Assembly (NCBI GenBank): GCA_030695415.1
Contig: JAUYQZ010000039.1
Span: 1-64,000, forward strand
Source: Hylemonella sp.
GTDB lineage: Bacteria; Pseudomonadota; Gammaproteobacteria; Burkholderiales; Burkholderiaceae_C
Direction of reading: 5' to 3'
DNA length: 64,000 nucleotides
The notes beneath the pieces were generated by a model, which was not told the DNA's origin, made no database searches, and worked only from the letters and a program-made list of their open reading frames with translations. The position numbers and the translations under genes are program-made. Shown piece after piece: positions 42,945 to 51,854 of the stretch (its first letter is position 1; each line of letters starts with the position of its first letter).

Positions 42945-43746
42945 GGGAAATTCCTTGTTCAAACTCGTCAGTCTCAACCTCAACGGCATCCGCTCGGCCA
43001 CCAGCAAGGGGCTGCAAACCTGGCTGGACCAGACCCGGCCTGATTGTATTGGCGTGCAGGAGGTCAAGGCCCAGAACGGCGATGTGGCCGGGCGCTTTGA
43101 GGAGCTGTCCGGGCTGCGCGGCTACTTCCACTTCGCCGAGAAGAAGGGCTACTCGGGCGTCGGCCTCTACACGCGGCACGAGCCCAGCGACGTGCGCATC
43201 GGCTACGGCTCGCCCGAGTTCGACGCTGAAGGACGTTACGTAGAGTTACGCTTTGACACCCCACAACGCAAGCTTTCGCTCATCAGCTGTTACTTCCCCA
43301 GCGGCTCGTCGAGCGATGAGCGCCAGCAGGCCAAGTTCCGTTTTCTCGACCAGATTTACCCGCACCTGCAGGCGCTGCGCGGGCAGCGGGAGTTCATCCT
43401 TTGCGGCGACATCAACATCGCGCACAAGGAGATGGACCTGAAAAACTGGAAGGGCAATCTCAAGAACTCGGGGTTCCTGCCAGAGGAGCGCGCCTGGATG
43501 ACGCGCCTGCTGGGCGAGGGCGGGCTGGTGGACGTCTATCGCCAGCTGCAACCCGAAGCCACCGACGCGGCCTACACTTGGTGGAGCAACCGCGGACAGG
43601 CCTATGCCAAGAACGTGGGCTGGCGCATCGACTACCACCTGGCCACGCCGGCCCTGGCACAAACCGCGCGACAGGTGGCGATCTACAAAGGCGAGAAGTT
43701 CAGCGATCATGCACCACTGACGGTGGAATATGGCCTTGAAATTTGA
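42943..43746 (+). CDS. xth: Exodeoxyribonuclease III (AP endonuclease)
   Basis: A 267-residue enzyme of the ExoIII/APE1 family that cuts DNA at abasic sites. Active-site segments are [37 protein letters not shown] and [11 protein letters not shown], ending [13 protein letters not shown]. Start: the ATG at 42943 has no ribosome binding site and overlaps pyrE; a TTG at 42955 gives the usual family N terminus (M)[10 protein letters not shown] with a weak GGGA. I report the longer form as the ORF limit. Confidence 0.93.
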   Translation: MGNSLFKLVSLNLNGIRSATSKGLQTWLDQTRPDCIGVQEVKAQNGDVAGRFEELSGLRGYFHFAEKKGYSGVGLYTRHEPSDVRIGYGSPEFDAEGRYVELRFDTPQRKLSLISCYFPSGSSSDERQQAKFRFLDQIYPHLQALRGQREFILCGDINIAHKEMDLKNWKGNLKNSGFLPEERAWMTRLLGEGGLVDVYRQLQPEATDAAYTWWSNRGQAYAKNVGWRIDYHLATPALAQTARQVAIYKGEKFSDHAPLTVEYGLEI

Positions 43747-43775
43747 GGCGTATCCAGAAGCGGTCCGTCACCAGC

Positions 43776-45272
43776 TCAGGGGTTTCTTGAGCCCATCTGT
43801 TTCACCACGGCCCCTAGCCTCGCCATCCCTTCTTCAATCTCTGCCTGATTGAGGCTGGCGTAACCGATCACCAGCCCGGCGCACTTTCGCTTGCGATAGG
43901 CCCCCCCCGCTGCGTAGGTGGGACTGATCGGCCACACGGCGACTCCATGTTCTCTCGCTTGAGCCACAAGCGTTTCCTCGTCACGGCTGCGCAGCTGTGT
44001 AAGCCACATCACCACATGGAGGCCTGAAGCTGCTCCCTCAACTTGCGTTTCGGCAGGGAGGTGCTTGCCAACGGCCTGGAGCAAGACGGCTCGTCGACGC
44101 TCATTCTCCCTGCGAACGCGTCGGACGTGCCGCTCGTAGGCTCCACTTCGGAGCAAGGAGGCCAGCGTGAGTTGCTCCAGGAGAGGTGCATGCCGGTCCG
44201 TCAAGCGCTTGGCATGACGAAACACGGATACCAGCGACTGGGGCAGTACCAGATAGCCCAGTCGCATTTGGGGGCTAAGCGCCTTGGAGAACGTGCCGAC
44301 ATAGATGACGGAGCCCGCCTCATCAATCGACTGCAGGGCATCAACCGGCCTGAGTCCGTAACGGAACTCGCCGTCATAGTCATCCTCGATAATCCAGGCG
44401 CCGCTGCGTTGCGCCCAAGACAACAACTCCTGTCGCCGTGCGATCGGCATGACACCGCCGAGCGGGAACTGGTGAGATGGCGTGACGTAAGCAAGCGTTG
44501 TGCGTCCCGTGGGCAGGTCGTGCGTGACCAATCCGTGCTCATCAACCGGGGACGCCAGCATCCTGGCACCGGCAGCCTCAAAGACGCGCCGCGCCATCAA
44601 GTAGCAAGGCTCCTCGATCAGCACCCGATCTCCAGGATCGACCAGAACCCGGGCACACAGGTCGATCGCCTGCTGTGAGCCATGGACGATGATGATCTGC
44701 TCCGGATCACAGACCAGTCCGCGAGCGCGCCTCAGGTAGCCCTGGAGTTCGGTTCGAAGGGCCGGATCTCCTTCCGGCGTTGAGTAGTAGAGCCGGGGTT
44801 GGCGTTGCAGCAGGGCCCCGTTGTAAGCACGCCGCCATATCAGCGTGGGGAAGTCTTCGGACGACAGCGCACCGTAGAGAAACTCCATCGTGGAAGCGCT
44901 CGTTGCAGCCGGCGGCATGGACGGCAATGCGATGTCAGAGACACGACGACCATAGGCAGACAAGCGGACGGCCCGGCCGGAAGCACTCACCTTGCGGGCG
45001 CCGGTACCGCCCGCCAACCCGACTCCCTCAGCCACCCGCGCCCGCGCACCTTTGGCGGTTTGGACGTAGCCCTCGGCCGCGAGTTGCTCATAGATTGCGG
45101 TGATCGTCGTCCTGGACACGGCCCGGTCGGAGGCCAAGGAGCGTGTGGACGGAAGCCTCGATCCAGCCGGCCAGCTGCCATCCGTGATCTGGGCTTTGAG
45201 CGCTTCGTATATCCGTCGACTGCTTTGCGAGGCCCCGGGCACACCCCGAGAGTTGGCGAGAAACTGGTCCAT
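43776..45272 (-). CDS. MocR/PdxR-like GntR-aminotransferase transcription factor
   Basis: A 498-residue chimeric regulator. The N-terminal GntR winged helix (IYEALKAQITDGSWPAGSRL, LPSTRSLASDRAVSRTT) is joined to a PLP-dependent aminotransferase-like domain with the probable PLP lysine in YVGTFSKALSPQMRLGY and IEEPCYLMARRVFEAAGAR. MocR proteins sense PLP or amino compounds. It is divergent from an FMN-binding PaiB-like gene, its likely target. The ATG used is one codon inside the ORF-track start. Confidence 0.92.
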   Translation of the reverse strand: MDQFLANSRGVPGASQSSRRIYEALKAQITDGSWPAGSRLPSTRSLASDRAVSRTTITAIYEQLAAEGYVQTAKGARARVAEGVGLAGGTGARKVSASGRAVRLSAYGRRVSDIALPSMPPAATSASTMEFLYGALSSEDFPTLIWRRAYNGALLQRQPRLYYSTPEGDPALRTELQGYLRRARGLVCDPEQIIIVHGSQQAIDLCARVLVDPGDRVLIEEPCYLMARRVFEAAGARMLASPVDEHGLVTHDLPTGRTTLAYVTPSHQFPLGGVMPIARRQELLSWAQRSGAWIIEDDYDGEFRYGLRPVDALQSIDEAGSVIYVGTFSKALSPQMRLGYLVLPQSLVSVFRHAKRLTDRHAPLLEQLTLASLLRSGAYERHVRRVRRENERRRAVLLQAVGKHLPAETQVEGAASGLHVVMWLTQLRSRDEETLVAQAREHGVAVWPISPTYAAGGAYRKRKCAGLVIGYASLNQAEIEEGMARLGAVVKQMGSRNP

Positions 45273-45283
45273 CAAGAAACTTC

Positions 45284-45325
45284 AAAAGTGGTACTTTTCA
45301 TTGTGCCAGTTTGGGTGGAAACTGG
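45284..45325. promoter_or_regulatory. Two inverted repeats in the MocR-PaiB intergenic region
   Basis: Within the 95 bases between the divergent starts lie AAAAGT-GGT-ACTTTT (45284-45298) and CCAGTTT-N6-AAACTGG (45306-45325), both perfect. They are good candidates for the binding site of the MocR regulator on its own and the neighbouring promoter. Confidence 0.5.
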
Positions 45326-45367
45326 ATCGTCCTTTTGCTCTCGCACTGTCAACTGCACAGATCCGCC

Positions 45368-45994
45368 ATGTACACACCTGCGCACTTCGCCATCACCCAG
45401 GCCGTTGAACTCCACCGCATCATCCAGAGCTACCCGCTCGGGATCCTGATGACCGCTGCCAACGGTCTGGACGCCAACCACATCCCGTTCGAACTGGATC
45501 CAGGCCAGGGCGAGTTTGGGACACTGACTGCCCATGTCGCCCGGGCAAACCCGGTCTGGCGCCAGTGCGCGAACGGAACCGAGGTGCTGGCCGTCTTCCG
45601 CGGCGCCGAGGCTTACATCTCGCCGAACTGGTACCCGAGCAAGCATGAGACGCACCGACAGGTGCCGACCTGGAACTATGAGACTGTTCACGCCCACGGC
45701 TTGCTCACCATCCGTGACGACGAGACGTTTGTGCGCGGGATGGTGGCTCGTCTGACCAGGCGCCATGAAGCGCAAGAACCCAAGCCCTGGAAGATGAGCG
45801 ATTCATCGCCCGAGTTCATTGACGGCATGCTCAAGGCGATCGTAGGGATCGAAATCTCGATCACTCGCCTGGAGGGCAAGGCGAAGCTGAGCCAGAACCG
45901 CGAAGTCCGCGATCGTCAAGGCGCCGTTGAGGAACTCCGCAGGCGCGGGGAGGAACGTCTGGCAGCGGCCATGGAGAAACACGCGCAGTCCTGA
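45368..45994 (+). CDS. FMN-binding negative transcriptional regulator (PaiB family)
   Basis: A 208-residue protein of the PaiB family, with a split-barrel flavin-binding fold. It starts MYTPAHFAITQAVELHRIIQ and contains EAYISPNWYPSKHE and VPTWNYETVHAHGLL, all typical. Despite the family name, such proteins look more like FMN enzymes than repressors. The start is the ATG at the family N terminus. The divergent MocR gene is the likely regulator. Confidence 0.92.
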   Translation: MYTPAHFAITQAVELHRIIQSYPLGILMTAANGLDANHIPFELDPGQGEFGTLTAHVARANPVWRQCANGTEVLAVFRGAEAYISPNWYPSKHETHRQVPTWNYETVHAHGLLTIRDDETFVRGMVARLTRRHEAQEPKPWKMSDSSPEFIDGMLKAIVGIEISITRLEGKAKLSQNREVRDRQGAVEELRRRGEERLAAAMEKHAQS

Positions 45995-46068
45995 CAAACT
46001 CGAACCGACACCGCCGCCGATGGCCGACAACCCGCGAGAAGGCCGGCGTCTGGCGCCGCAGGGATCGC

Positions 46069-47418
46069 CTACGAAGCGCTGCTCTGATTCCCGGCGTGCA
46101 ACCTGGCGTGGATGCGCCGCGTCGTGCGCCACACCCCCCAGAGCACCAGCGGAATCAGCGCCCCGACGGCAATCTCCGGGTCGAGCGGAACGCCCGCGGC
46201 CTTGACGGCCTTGACGGCGTAGAGCAGCAGGCTGACAACGTAGTAGGAGATGGCCGCGATGGACAGCCCTTCCACGGTGGACTGCAGGCGCAGTTGCAGT
46301 TCCTGCCCGCGCGTGAGCTTGGCCAGCAATTGCTGGTTCTGCACTTCGGTGGCAATGTCCACGCGCGTGCGCAGCAGGGCACTGGTGCGCGAGACACGCT
46401 CGGACAGGGACGCCAGGCGCTGCGCCGTGGCCGCCACCGTGGCCATGGCCGGCGAAAGTCGGCGCTGCAGGAACTCGCCCAGGGTCTGGGTGCCGGCCAC
46501 GGGTTGCTCGCGCAACTCGGCCAGGCGCTGCTCCACCAGCGTGTGATAGGCACGGGTGGCCGAGAAGCGGTAGTCGTGCTCGGCCGTGGCACGCTCGACC
46601 CGCCCGGCCAGTGAAACCAGCGTGTCCAGCAGACCCTGTTCCGAGGCTGACTTGTTCTCCAGCTGCGCCGTGATGTCCGCCAGTTGCCGCTCGGCCTCGC
46701 TGAGCATGGGACCCAGGCCCTTGGCCACGGGCAAGCCCCGCAGGGCCATGAGGCGATAGGTTTCCAATTCAAGCAGGCGCTGCGAGATGCGTCCGCTGCG
46801 CGTTTCACTGGTGCCCGGTGGCGCGATGATGAGCAGGCGCTCAAAGCCGCTGTCTCTGAGCTGGAAATCGGTTGCCACCCAGGAATGGCCGTTGTTGCCC
46901 ATGACGGAGGCCACGATGGGCTGCTCGCCAAACCAGTTGCGGGCCTGGGCCATGGTCGCCTCCGGCGTGCTCAGGTCGCCATGCACCATGACCAGCTTGA
47001 TCGCCGCAATCGTGCGCCCGGGGATGTCGCGCAGCCATTCAGGCGCCAACACCAAGGCCGACAACAGTTCGGGATCACTGGCCCCCAGCCACGCGCGCTC
47101 GGGCAGCGGCTGCACGATGGAATAGCGCGTGAACTCGGTATGCCGCTCCCACTTGACGGTGTAGTTCTCGAAGCGCAGGCGCAGGAAGTTGCCCTGCAGG
47201 CGCTCGGGCGTGAGATCCTGCTGGCCGGACAGCCGGCGCAGGTGTTCGCACTCCTGCTCGCGCGTGATGCCTTCGTTGAGCACGGCCACGTAGATCACCA
47301 GGGCCGGCAGACGCACGCGCGCCGACGGACGGGCGTGCACCTCGTTGTGCAGCATGGCGCGCAGCGCGTCGTCGTCAGGCAGCAAGCGAGCGGTGGGTGC
47401 AGGAGCGGTCACATTCAT
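46069..47418 (-). CDS. DUF3422 family membrane protein
   Basis: A protein of about 449 residues. The long N-terminal cytosolic part has LRAMLHNEVHARPSARVRLP, characteristic of DUF3422, and the C terminus has two membrane spans (IAAISYYVVSLLLYAVKAV and VGALIPLVLWGVW). A helical segment before them (LSERVSRTSALLRTRVDIAT) may be a coiled coil. Function unknown. No ribosome binding site separates the ATGs at 47418 and 47427. It is divergent from the MBL hydrolase gene. Confidence 0.85.
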   Translation of the reverse strand: MNVTAPAPTARLLPDDDALRAMLHNEVHARPSARVRLPALVIYVAVLNEGITREQECEHLRRLSGQQDLTPERLQGNFLRLRFENYTVKWERHTEFTRYSIVQPLPERAWLGASDPELLSALVLAPEWLRDIPGRTIAAIKLVMVHGDLSTPEATMAQARNWFGEQPIVASVMGNNGHSWVATDFQLRDSGFERLLIIAPPGTSETRSGRISQRLLELETYRLMALRGLPVAKGLGPMLSEAERQLADITAQLENKSASEQGLLDTLVSLAGRVERATAEHDYRFSATRAYHTLVEQRLAELREQPVAGTQTLGEFLQRRLSPAMATVAATAQRLASLSERVSRTSALLRTRVDIATEVQNQQLLAKLTRGQELQLRLQSTVEGLSIAAISYYVVSLLLYAVKAVKAAGVPLDPEIAVGALIPLVLWGVWRTTRRIHARLHAGNQSSAS

Positions 47419-47495
47419 GGGCAGCATTTTGCCGGCATAACGTGACGCCGCCATGCAAAATGTTGTTTTGTTCATCCTATTGCCGCCGCTGCCCC

Positions 47496-48134
47496 ATGCT
47501 CAAGTACCAGACCGTCCCCGTGACCGCCTTCGAACAGAACTGCTCCATCGTCTGGTGTGACGAAACGCTGGAAGCGGCCGTCATCGATCCGGGCGGCGAC
47601 CTGCCACGCATCACCGCCACCGTGGCTCGCCTGGGCCTCAAACTTGTGCAGATCTGGCTCACGCACGCCCACATCGACCACGCCGGCGGCACCGCCGAGC
47701 TGGCCCGCCAGCTGCACCTGCCCATCATCGGCCCGCACCCGGGCGACCAGTTCTGGATCGATGGGCTGGCCGAGCAGAGCCGCCGCTTCGGCCTGCCGCC
47801 CGCCGAGGCCTTCACCCCCACCCGCTGGCTGCAGGACGGCGACACGGTGAGCATCGGCAAGTGCACCCTCAACGTGCGGCACTGCCCGGGGCACACGCCC
47901 GGCCACGTCGTCTTCCACTCCCCCGAGGCCCAACGCGCCTTTGTCGGCGACGTGCTGTTTGCCGGCTCCATCGGCCGCACCGATTTCCCCCAGGGCAACC
48001 ACGGCGACCTGATCCGCAGCATCACGGAACGACTGTGGCCGATGGGCAACGACACCGTCTTCATCCCCGGCCATGGCCCGGAAAGCACCTTCGGCCGGGA
48101 ACGCGAGACCAATCCTTTCGTGGGCGGAACGTAA
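47496..48134 (+). CDS. MBL fold metallo-hydrolase (glyoxalase II-like, YcbL type)
   Basis: A 212-residue metallo-beta-lactamase-fold protein. The metal-binding motif is LTHAHIDHAGG, with further ligands in CPGHTPGHVVFH, FVGDVLFAGSIGRTDF and FIPGHGPESTFGRE. The short length and these motifs match the YcbL subgroup of glyoxalase II-like enzymes, which lack the full C-terminal substrate domain. The start used is MLKYQTVPV, the typical N terminus. Confidence 0.92.
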   Translation: MLKYQTVPVTAFEQNCSIVWCDETLEAAVIDPGGDLPRITATVARLGLKLVQIWLTHAHIDHAGGTAELARQLHLPIIGPHPGDQFWIDGLAEQSRRFGLPPAEAFTPTRWLQDGDTVSIGKCTLNVRHCPGHTPGHVVFHSPEAQRAFVGDVLFAGSIGRTDFPQGNHGDLIRSITERLWPMGNDTVFIPGHGPESTFGRERETNPFVGGT

Positions 48135-48219
48135 GCGCCTGCTACTGTCTTTTCCTCCATGTTGCGGTGCCGCACAGAGACCCAGAACGGCACTTGAGTA
48201 AGCCCCCGGAAGGCCCGAT

Positions 48220-48255
48220 ATCCTGAATAATCAGAGTCAGTTTGAAATTCAGGAT
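48220..48255 (+). promoter_or_regulatory. Hairpin covering the ribosome binding site of the first outer-membrane paralog
   Basis: A perfect 9-base inverted repeat, ATCCTGAAT with ATTCAGGAT, separated by 18 bases. The right arm contains the AGGA that lies six bases before the ATG at 48261, so folding would hide the Shine-Dalgarno sequence. It could be an RNA thermometer, a trans-acting RNA target or a protein operator. Confidence 0.5.
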
Positions 48256-48260
48256 CTGTC

Positions 48261-48866
48261 ATGCCCCCGCTTCGCGCCGTTTTGCTGGCGCTGGCCGTCT
48301 TTACCGTGACGGCTGGCGCTGCGTCGGCTCAGTCCCTGTCGATCAGCCCCTACAGCCTGGGGCAAGCCGAGTCGCAAAGCGGCGGCTGGGCCTTGCGCAG
48401 CGACTACAGCCCGGGCCTGAAGTGGACCGGCCCTGAGGGCCTGCGTCCGGAGTCCGAGGGCAACCGGGCCGGCCTCTATGCGGACTGGTTTCCTTTCGCC
48501 AGCAGCGGGTTCCGTCTGGTCGGCGGCTTGAGCTTCGGCGAGGCGCCTGCCAGCCTGCCTTCCAACGGCATGGGTAGCGGCAGTAACTGGGCCAACTGGG
48601 GGAGCAGCCCCTACCAGCTCCGCCCGAAATCCCCGACCCGCTCGACCTACCTGGGCATCGGTTACAGCCAGCACGGCCTGGCCAGCAAGGGGCTGGGCTT
48701 TTACGCTGATATGGGGGTCGCGCTGGGCGCCCTGTCCGGCGACACGGAAGCCAACGCAGGCAGCAGCGCGTCCAACGGCCTGGACGGCTGGCGCACCCAG
48801 AGCAATGGCATGCTGGGTTTCCGCTACCTGCCCAGTGTGTCCCTGGGCCTGATCTACCGCTACTGA
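48261..48866 (+). CDS. Putative outer-membrane beta-barrel protein, copy 1
   Basis: A 201-residue protein with a signal peptide (MPPLRAVLLALAVFTVTAGAASAQ). The mature part has alternating polar/hydrophobic strands, many Gly/Ser/Trp, and ends in LGLIYRY, with the C-terminal aromatic residue usual for outer-membrane barrels. It shares RAGLYADWFPF, GFRLVGG and SKGLGFYAD with the next gene, so they are tandem paralogs. Exact family (OmpW-like or other) is not resolved. Confidence 0.7.
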   Translation: MPPLRAVLLALAVFTVTAGAASAQSLSISPYSLGQAESQSGGWALRSDYSPGLKWTGPEGLRPESEGNRAGLYADWFPFASSGFRLVGGLSFGEAPASLPSNGMGSGSNWANWGSSPYQLRPKSPTRSTYLGIGYSQHGLASKGLGFYADMGVALGALSGDTEANAGSSASNGLDGWRTQSNGMLGFRYLPSVSLGLIYRY

Positions 48867-48867
48867 A

Positions 48868-49509
48868 ATGAAAAAATACATCATCAGCTTGGGCCTGCTG
48901 GCCAGCTTGGGCGCCAACGTCCACGCGCAAGACATCTATGGCGGCATCGGCCTGCCCGGCCTTTACACCCTGGGTTATGCCCACCCGGTCAGCAAGAGCT
49001 GGGGGGTGCGCGGCGAGTACGCCGGCGGCCTGTCGGCCAGCGCCAGCGGAACCGACAACGGCGTGCGCTACGACGCCACCATCAAGTCCAACCGCGCCGG
49101 TCTCTTTGCCGACTGGTTTCCCTTCAGCGGCGGGTTCCGCCTGGTCGGCGGTGTCACGGCCAACGACACCAAGCTGACCGTGAACGGCGTGGGCGGCCCC
49201 AACACCACCATCGGCAACGTCACGACCGACACCACAGGCAAGAAGTTCAATGTGAACCTGAAATACCCCAGTACCACCGCCTATCTGGGCCTGGGCTACG
49301 GCCACCATGTCTCCACGAAGGGCCTGGGCTTCTATGCTGACGTCGGCGTCACGCTCGGTTCTTTCACCGCCGACATCGACACCGACCTGGTGGGCTACAA
49401 CGGCATCACCCAGGCCGATGTCGATGCGCAAAAGAAAAAGATGAATGACTCCCTCGGGGGCCTGAACTACCTGCCCAGCGTCTCCGTCGGCATGGTGTAT
49501 CGCTTCTGA
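48868..49509 (+). CDS. Putative outer-membrane beta-barrel protein, copy 2
   Basis: A 213-residue protein with a signal peptide (MKKYIISLGLLASLGANVHAQ) and a C-terminal VSVGMVYRF. It starts two bases after copy 1 and shares its central motifs (RAGLFADWFPF, GFRLVGGV, SKGLGFYADVG). Relative to copy 1 the N terminus is nearer to that of typical OMPs. A strong terminator follows directly, so the two genes form one transcription unit. Confidence 0.72.
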   Translation: MKKYIISLGLLASLGANVHAQDIYGGIGLPGLYTLGYAHPVSKSWGVRGEYAGGLSASASGTDNGVRYDATIKSNRAGLFADWFPFSGGFRLVGGVTANDTKLTVNGVGGPNTTIGNVTTDTTGKKFNVNLKYPSTTAYLGLGYGHHVSTKGLGFYADVGVTLGSFTADIDTDLVGYNGITQADVDAQKKKMNDSLGGLNYLPSVSVGMVYRF

Positions 49510-49527
49510 TCGGCGACCCGTCCTCCT

Positions 49528-49558
49528 AAAAAAGCGCAGCCCCGGGCTGCGCTTTTTT
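49528..49558. terminator. Bidirectional rho-independent terminator
   Basis: A stem GCGCAGC / GCTGCGC flanked by six As and six Ts on the two sides, so it works on both strands. It ends the outer-membrane paralog unit from the left and the M48 protease gene from the right; the protease stop codon touches its T-run. Confidence 0.9.
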
Positions 49559-50421
49559 CATGGCCGGCCGGTGCCGCGGGGTGACGCCGGCAAACGGGCC
49601 CGCTCGTACAGCGGCAAGACCTTGGGCAGGTTCTGCTCGATCTCGGCAATACGCGTCTTGCCCGCGGGGTGGGTAGACAACCACTGCGGCGGTGCCCCCT
49701 TGCTGGCCGCGTCCATCTTCTGCCAAAGCGTCACCCCGGCGCGCGGGTCGTAGCCGGCCCGCGCCGCCAGTTCCATGCCCACCAGATCGGCCTCGCTCTC
49801 ATCGCTGCGGCTGAAGCTCAGGACCGCCAGGTTGGCACCGCCACGCGCGACCCCGTCGGTCAGGCGCGGGTCGATACCCAGCCAGGCGGACAGCACGGCG
49901 CCCCCGACCCTGGCCACGCCCTCGGTCACCGCGCTCTTGCCCATGCGTTCGCGCGCATGCTCGCGCAGGGCATGGGCAATTTCATGGCCCATGATCATGG
50001 CCACCTCATCGTCGGTCAGCTTCAGCTGGTCCAGGATGCCCGTATAGAAGGCGATCTTGCCGCCGGGCATGCAGTAGGCGTTGATCTGCTTGGAGCCGAT
50101 CAGATTGACTTCCCACTTCCAGTCCTTGGCCCGTGGGTTCCAGGCCAGGGCGTGCGGGATGATGCGTTGCGCGATGGCTCGCAGACGCTTGAGCTGCGGA
50201 TGATCGGGCGGAGCCAAGGCGCGCTTCTCAGCCGCCTGGGACAGCTGCTGGCGATACTGCTGCAAGGCCATGCGCTCGACGTCCTCCGCCTGGGCCAGCT
50301 TGGTGAAGGCCGAATTCTTGCCAACGTCCACACCCTCGCGCTGTTCCGGCGCAGCCTGCCCCGCCCCGGCGAGCAGCAGGGCGACAAGAAAGAGGATGCT
50401 GTGTCGTTTGAACAAAGTCAT
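49558..50421 (-). CDS. M48 family zinc metalloprotease
   Basis: A 287-residue protein with a signal peptide (MTLFKRHSILFLVALLLAGAGQA). The zinc motif is MGHEIAHALREH near residue 145 and the third-ligand segment is SDESEADLVGMELAARAG. Relatives such as LoiP/YggG and BepA act in the periplasm on outer-membrane proteins. The start is the ATG at the signal peptide; it is divergent from the AmpG-like permease. Confidence 0.93.
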   Translation of the reverse strand: MTLFKRHSILFLVALLLAGAGQAAPEQREGVDVGKNSAFTKLAQAEDVERMALQQYRQQLSQAAEKRALAPPDHPQLKRLRAIAQRIIPHALAWNPRAKDWKWEVNLIGSKQINAYCMPGGKIAFYTGILDQLKLTDDEVAMIMGHEIAHALREHARERMGKSAVTEGVARVGGAVLSAWLGIDPRLTDGVARGGANLAVLSFSRSDESEADLVGMELAARAGYDPRAGVTLWQKMDAASKGAPPQWLSTHPAGKTRIAEIEQNLPKVLPLYERARLPASPRGTGRP

Positions 50422-50464
50422 GGTGTGCGAAATCATGCCGGATGATGCGCTTATGATGCCCGCC

Positions 50465-51793
50465 ATGCCCTCAAGTGCGCCCGAACCGGGCCAACTCAAG
50501 CCCTCCTGGGCCGACACCCTGCGCGTCTACCGTGAACCCGCCACACTGCGCATGCTGGCGCTGGGCTTTGCCGCTGGCCTGCCCCTGCTGCTGGTGCTGG
50601 GCACGCTGAGCTTTCGCCTGCGCGAGGCCGGCGTGGACCGCGGCACCATCGGCGAGCTCAGCTGGGTCGGCCTGGCCTATGCGTTCAAGTGGGCCTGGGC
50701 GCCGCTGGTGGACCGCCTGCCCCTGCCGCTGCTGACCCGCTGGCTGGGCCTACGGCGCAGCTGGCTGTTGCTCTCGCAGCTGGCCATCATGGCCGGGCTG
50801 GCCGGCATGGCCCTGAGCAATCCGCAAAGCGGTCTGCACGCCATCGTCTGGTGTGCACTGCTTGTAGCTTTCGCCTCGGCCACGCAGGACATTGCACTGG
50901 ACGCCTACCGCATCGAGTCGGCCGGGGCCGAGCGCCAGGCCGCGCTGGCGGCGGCCTACCAGACCGGCTACCGATTGGCGATGATCTGGGCCGGCGCTGG
51001 GGTGCTGTGGCTGGCCGCGCGCGCCGAGATCCAGGCCACGGGCTACCAGAACGCTGCCTGGGCGACCGCTTACCTGGTCATGGCGTGCAGTATGCTGCCC
51101 GGTGTGCTGACGGTGCTGCTGTCGCGCGAACCCGCACGCCGCGAATTGCCGCCGGCGCGCAGCGTGGGCGAGTGGCTGCAGGGCGCCGTGGTGGAACCAT
51201 TTACAGACTTCCTCGGCCGCTACAAGTGGCAAGCCGGCCTGATCCTGGCGCTGATCGCGGTGTACCGCATCAGCGATGTGGTCATGGGCATCATGGCCAA
51301 CCCCTTTTACGTGGACATGGGCTACACCAAGGACGAGGTGGCCGCTGTGACCAAGGTCTACGGCGTGATCATGACCCTGGTGGGCGCCTTCGTGGGCGGC
51401 GTGCTGGCCATGCGCCTGGGCGTGATGCGCGTGCTGATGTTGGGGGCGGTGCTCAGCGCGGCCAGCAACCTGCTGTTCGCCTGGCTGGGCTCACGCGGGC
51501 ATGACGTGACGGCGCTGATCTTCGTGATCTCGGCCGACAACCTCTCCAGTGGCATCGCCTCGGCCGCCTTCATCGCCTACCTCTCCAGCCTCACCAACAT
51601 CAGCTACTCGGCCACGCAGTACGCCCTGTTCAGCTCCATGATGCTGCTGGCCCCCAAGTTCATCGCGGGCTTCTCGGGCCATTACGTGGACGCCTACGGC
51701 TACAGCCATTTCTTCGTCGCCACCGCCCTGCTGGGCCTGCCGGTGCTGCTGCTGGTGGGTTTCGCAGCGCGGGCGGCGCGTCGGCAAGGCTAG
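50465..51793 (+). CDS. Major facilitator permease, AmpG-like
   Basis: A 442-residue permease with about twelve spans. The N-terminal AAGLPLLLVLGTLSFRLREAG and SWVGLAYAFKWAWAPLVDRL are typical of AmpG-type muropeptide permeases, as is FIAYLSSLTNISYSATQYAL in the second half. Such transporters import anhydro-muropeptides in wall recycling; other substrates are possible. The ATG at 50465 is chosen over several nearby ones; none has a clear ribosome binding site. Confidence 0.88.
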   Translation: MPSSAPEPGQLKPSWADTLRVYREPATLRMLALGFAAGLPLLLVLGTLSFRLREAGVDRGTIGELSWVGLAYAFKWAWAPLVDRLPLPLLTRWLGLRRSWLLLSQLAIMAGLAGMALSNPQSGLHAIVWCALLVAFASATQDIALDAYRIESAGAERQAALAAAYQTGYRLAMIWAGAGVLWLAARAEIQATGYQNAAWATAYLVMACSMLPGVLTVLLSREPARRELPPARSVGEWLQGAVVEPFTDFLGRYKWQAGLILALIAVYRISDVVMGIMANPFYVDMGYTKDEVAAVTKVYGVIMTLVGAFVGGVLAMRLGVMRVLMLGAVLSAASNLLFAWLGSRGHDVTALIFVISADNLSSGIASAAFIAYLSSLTNISYSATQYALFSSMMLLAPKFIAGFSGHYVDAYGYSHFFVATALLGLPVLLLVGFAARAARRQG

Positions 51794-51854
51794 CGTTTAC
51801 CTATCTTTACGGGCGCGACAAGCGGGGCTGACGGCCGCCGCCCATCATGAGCGC

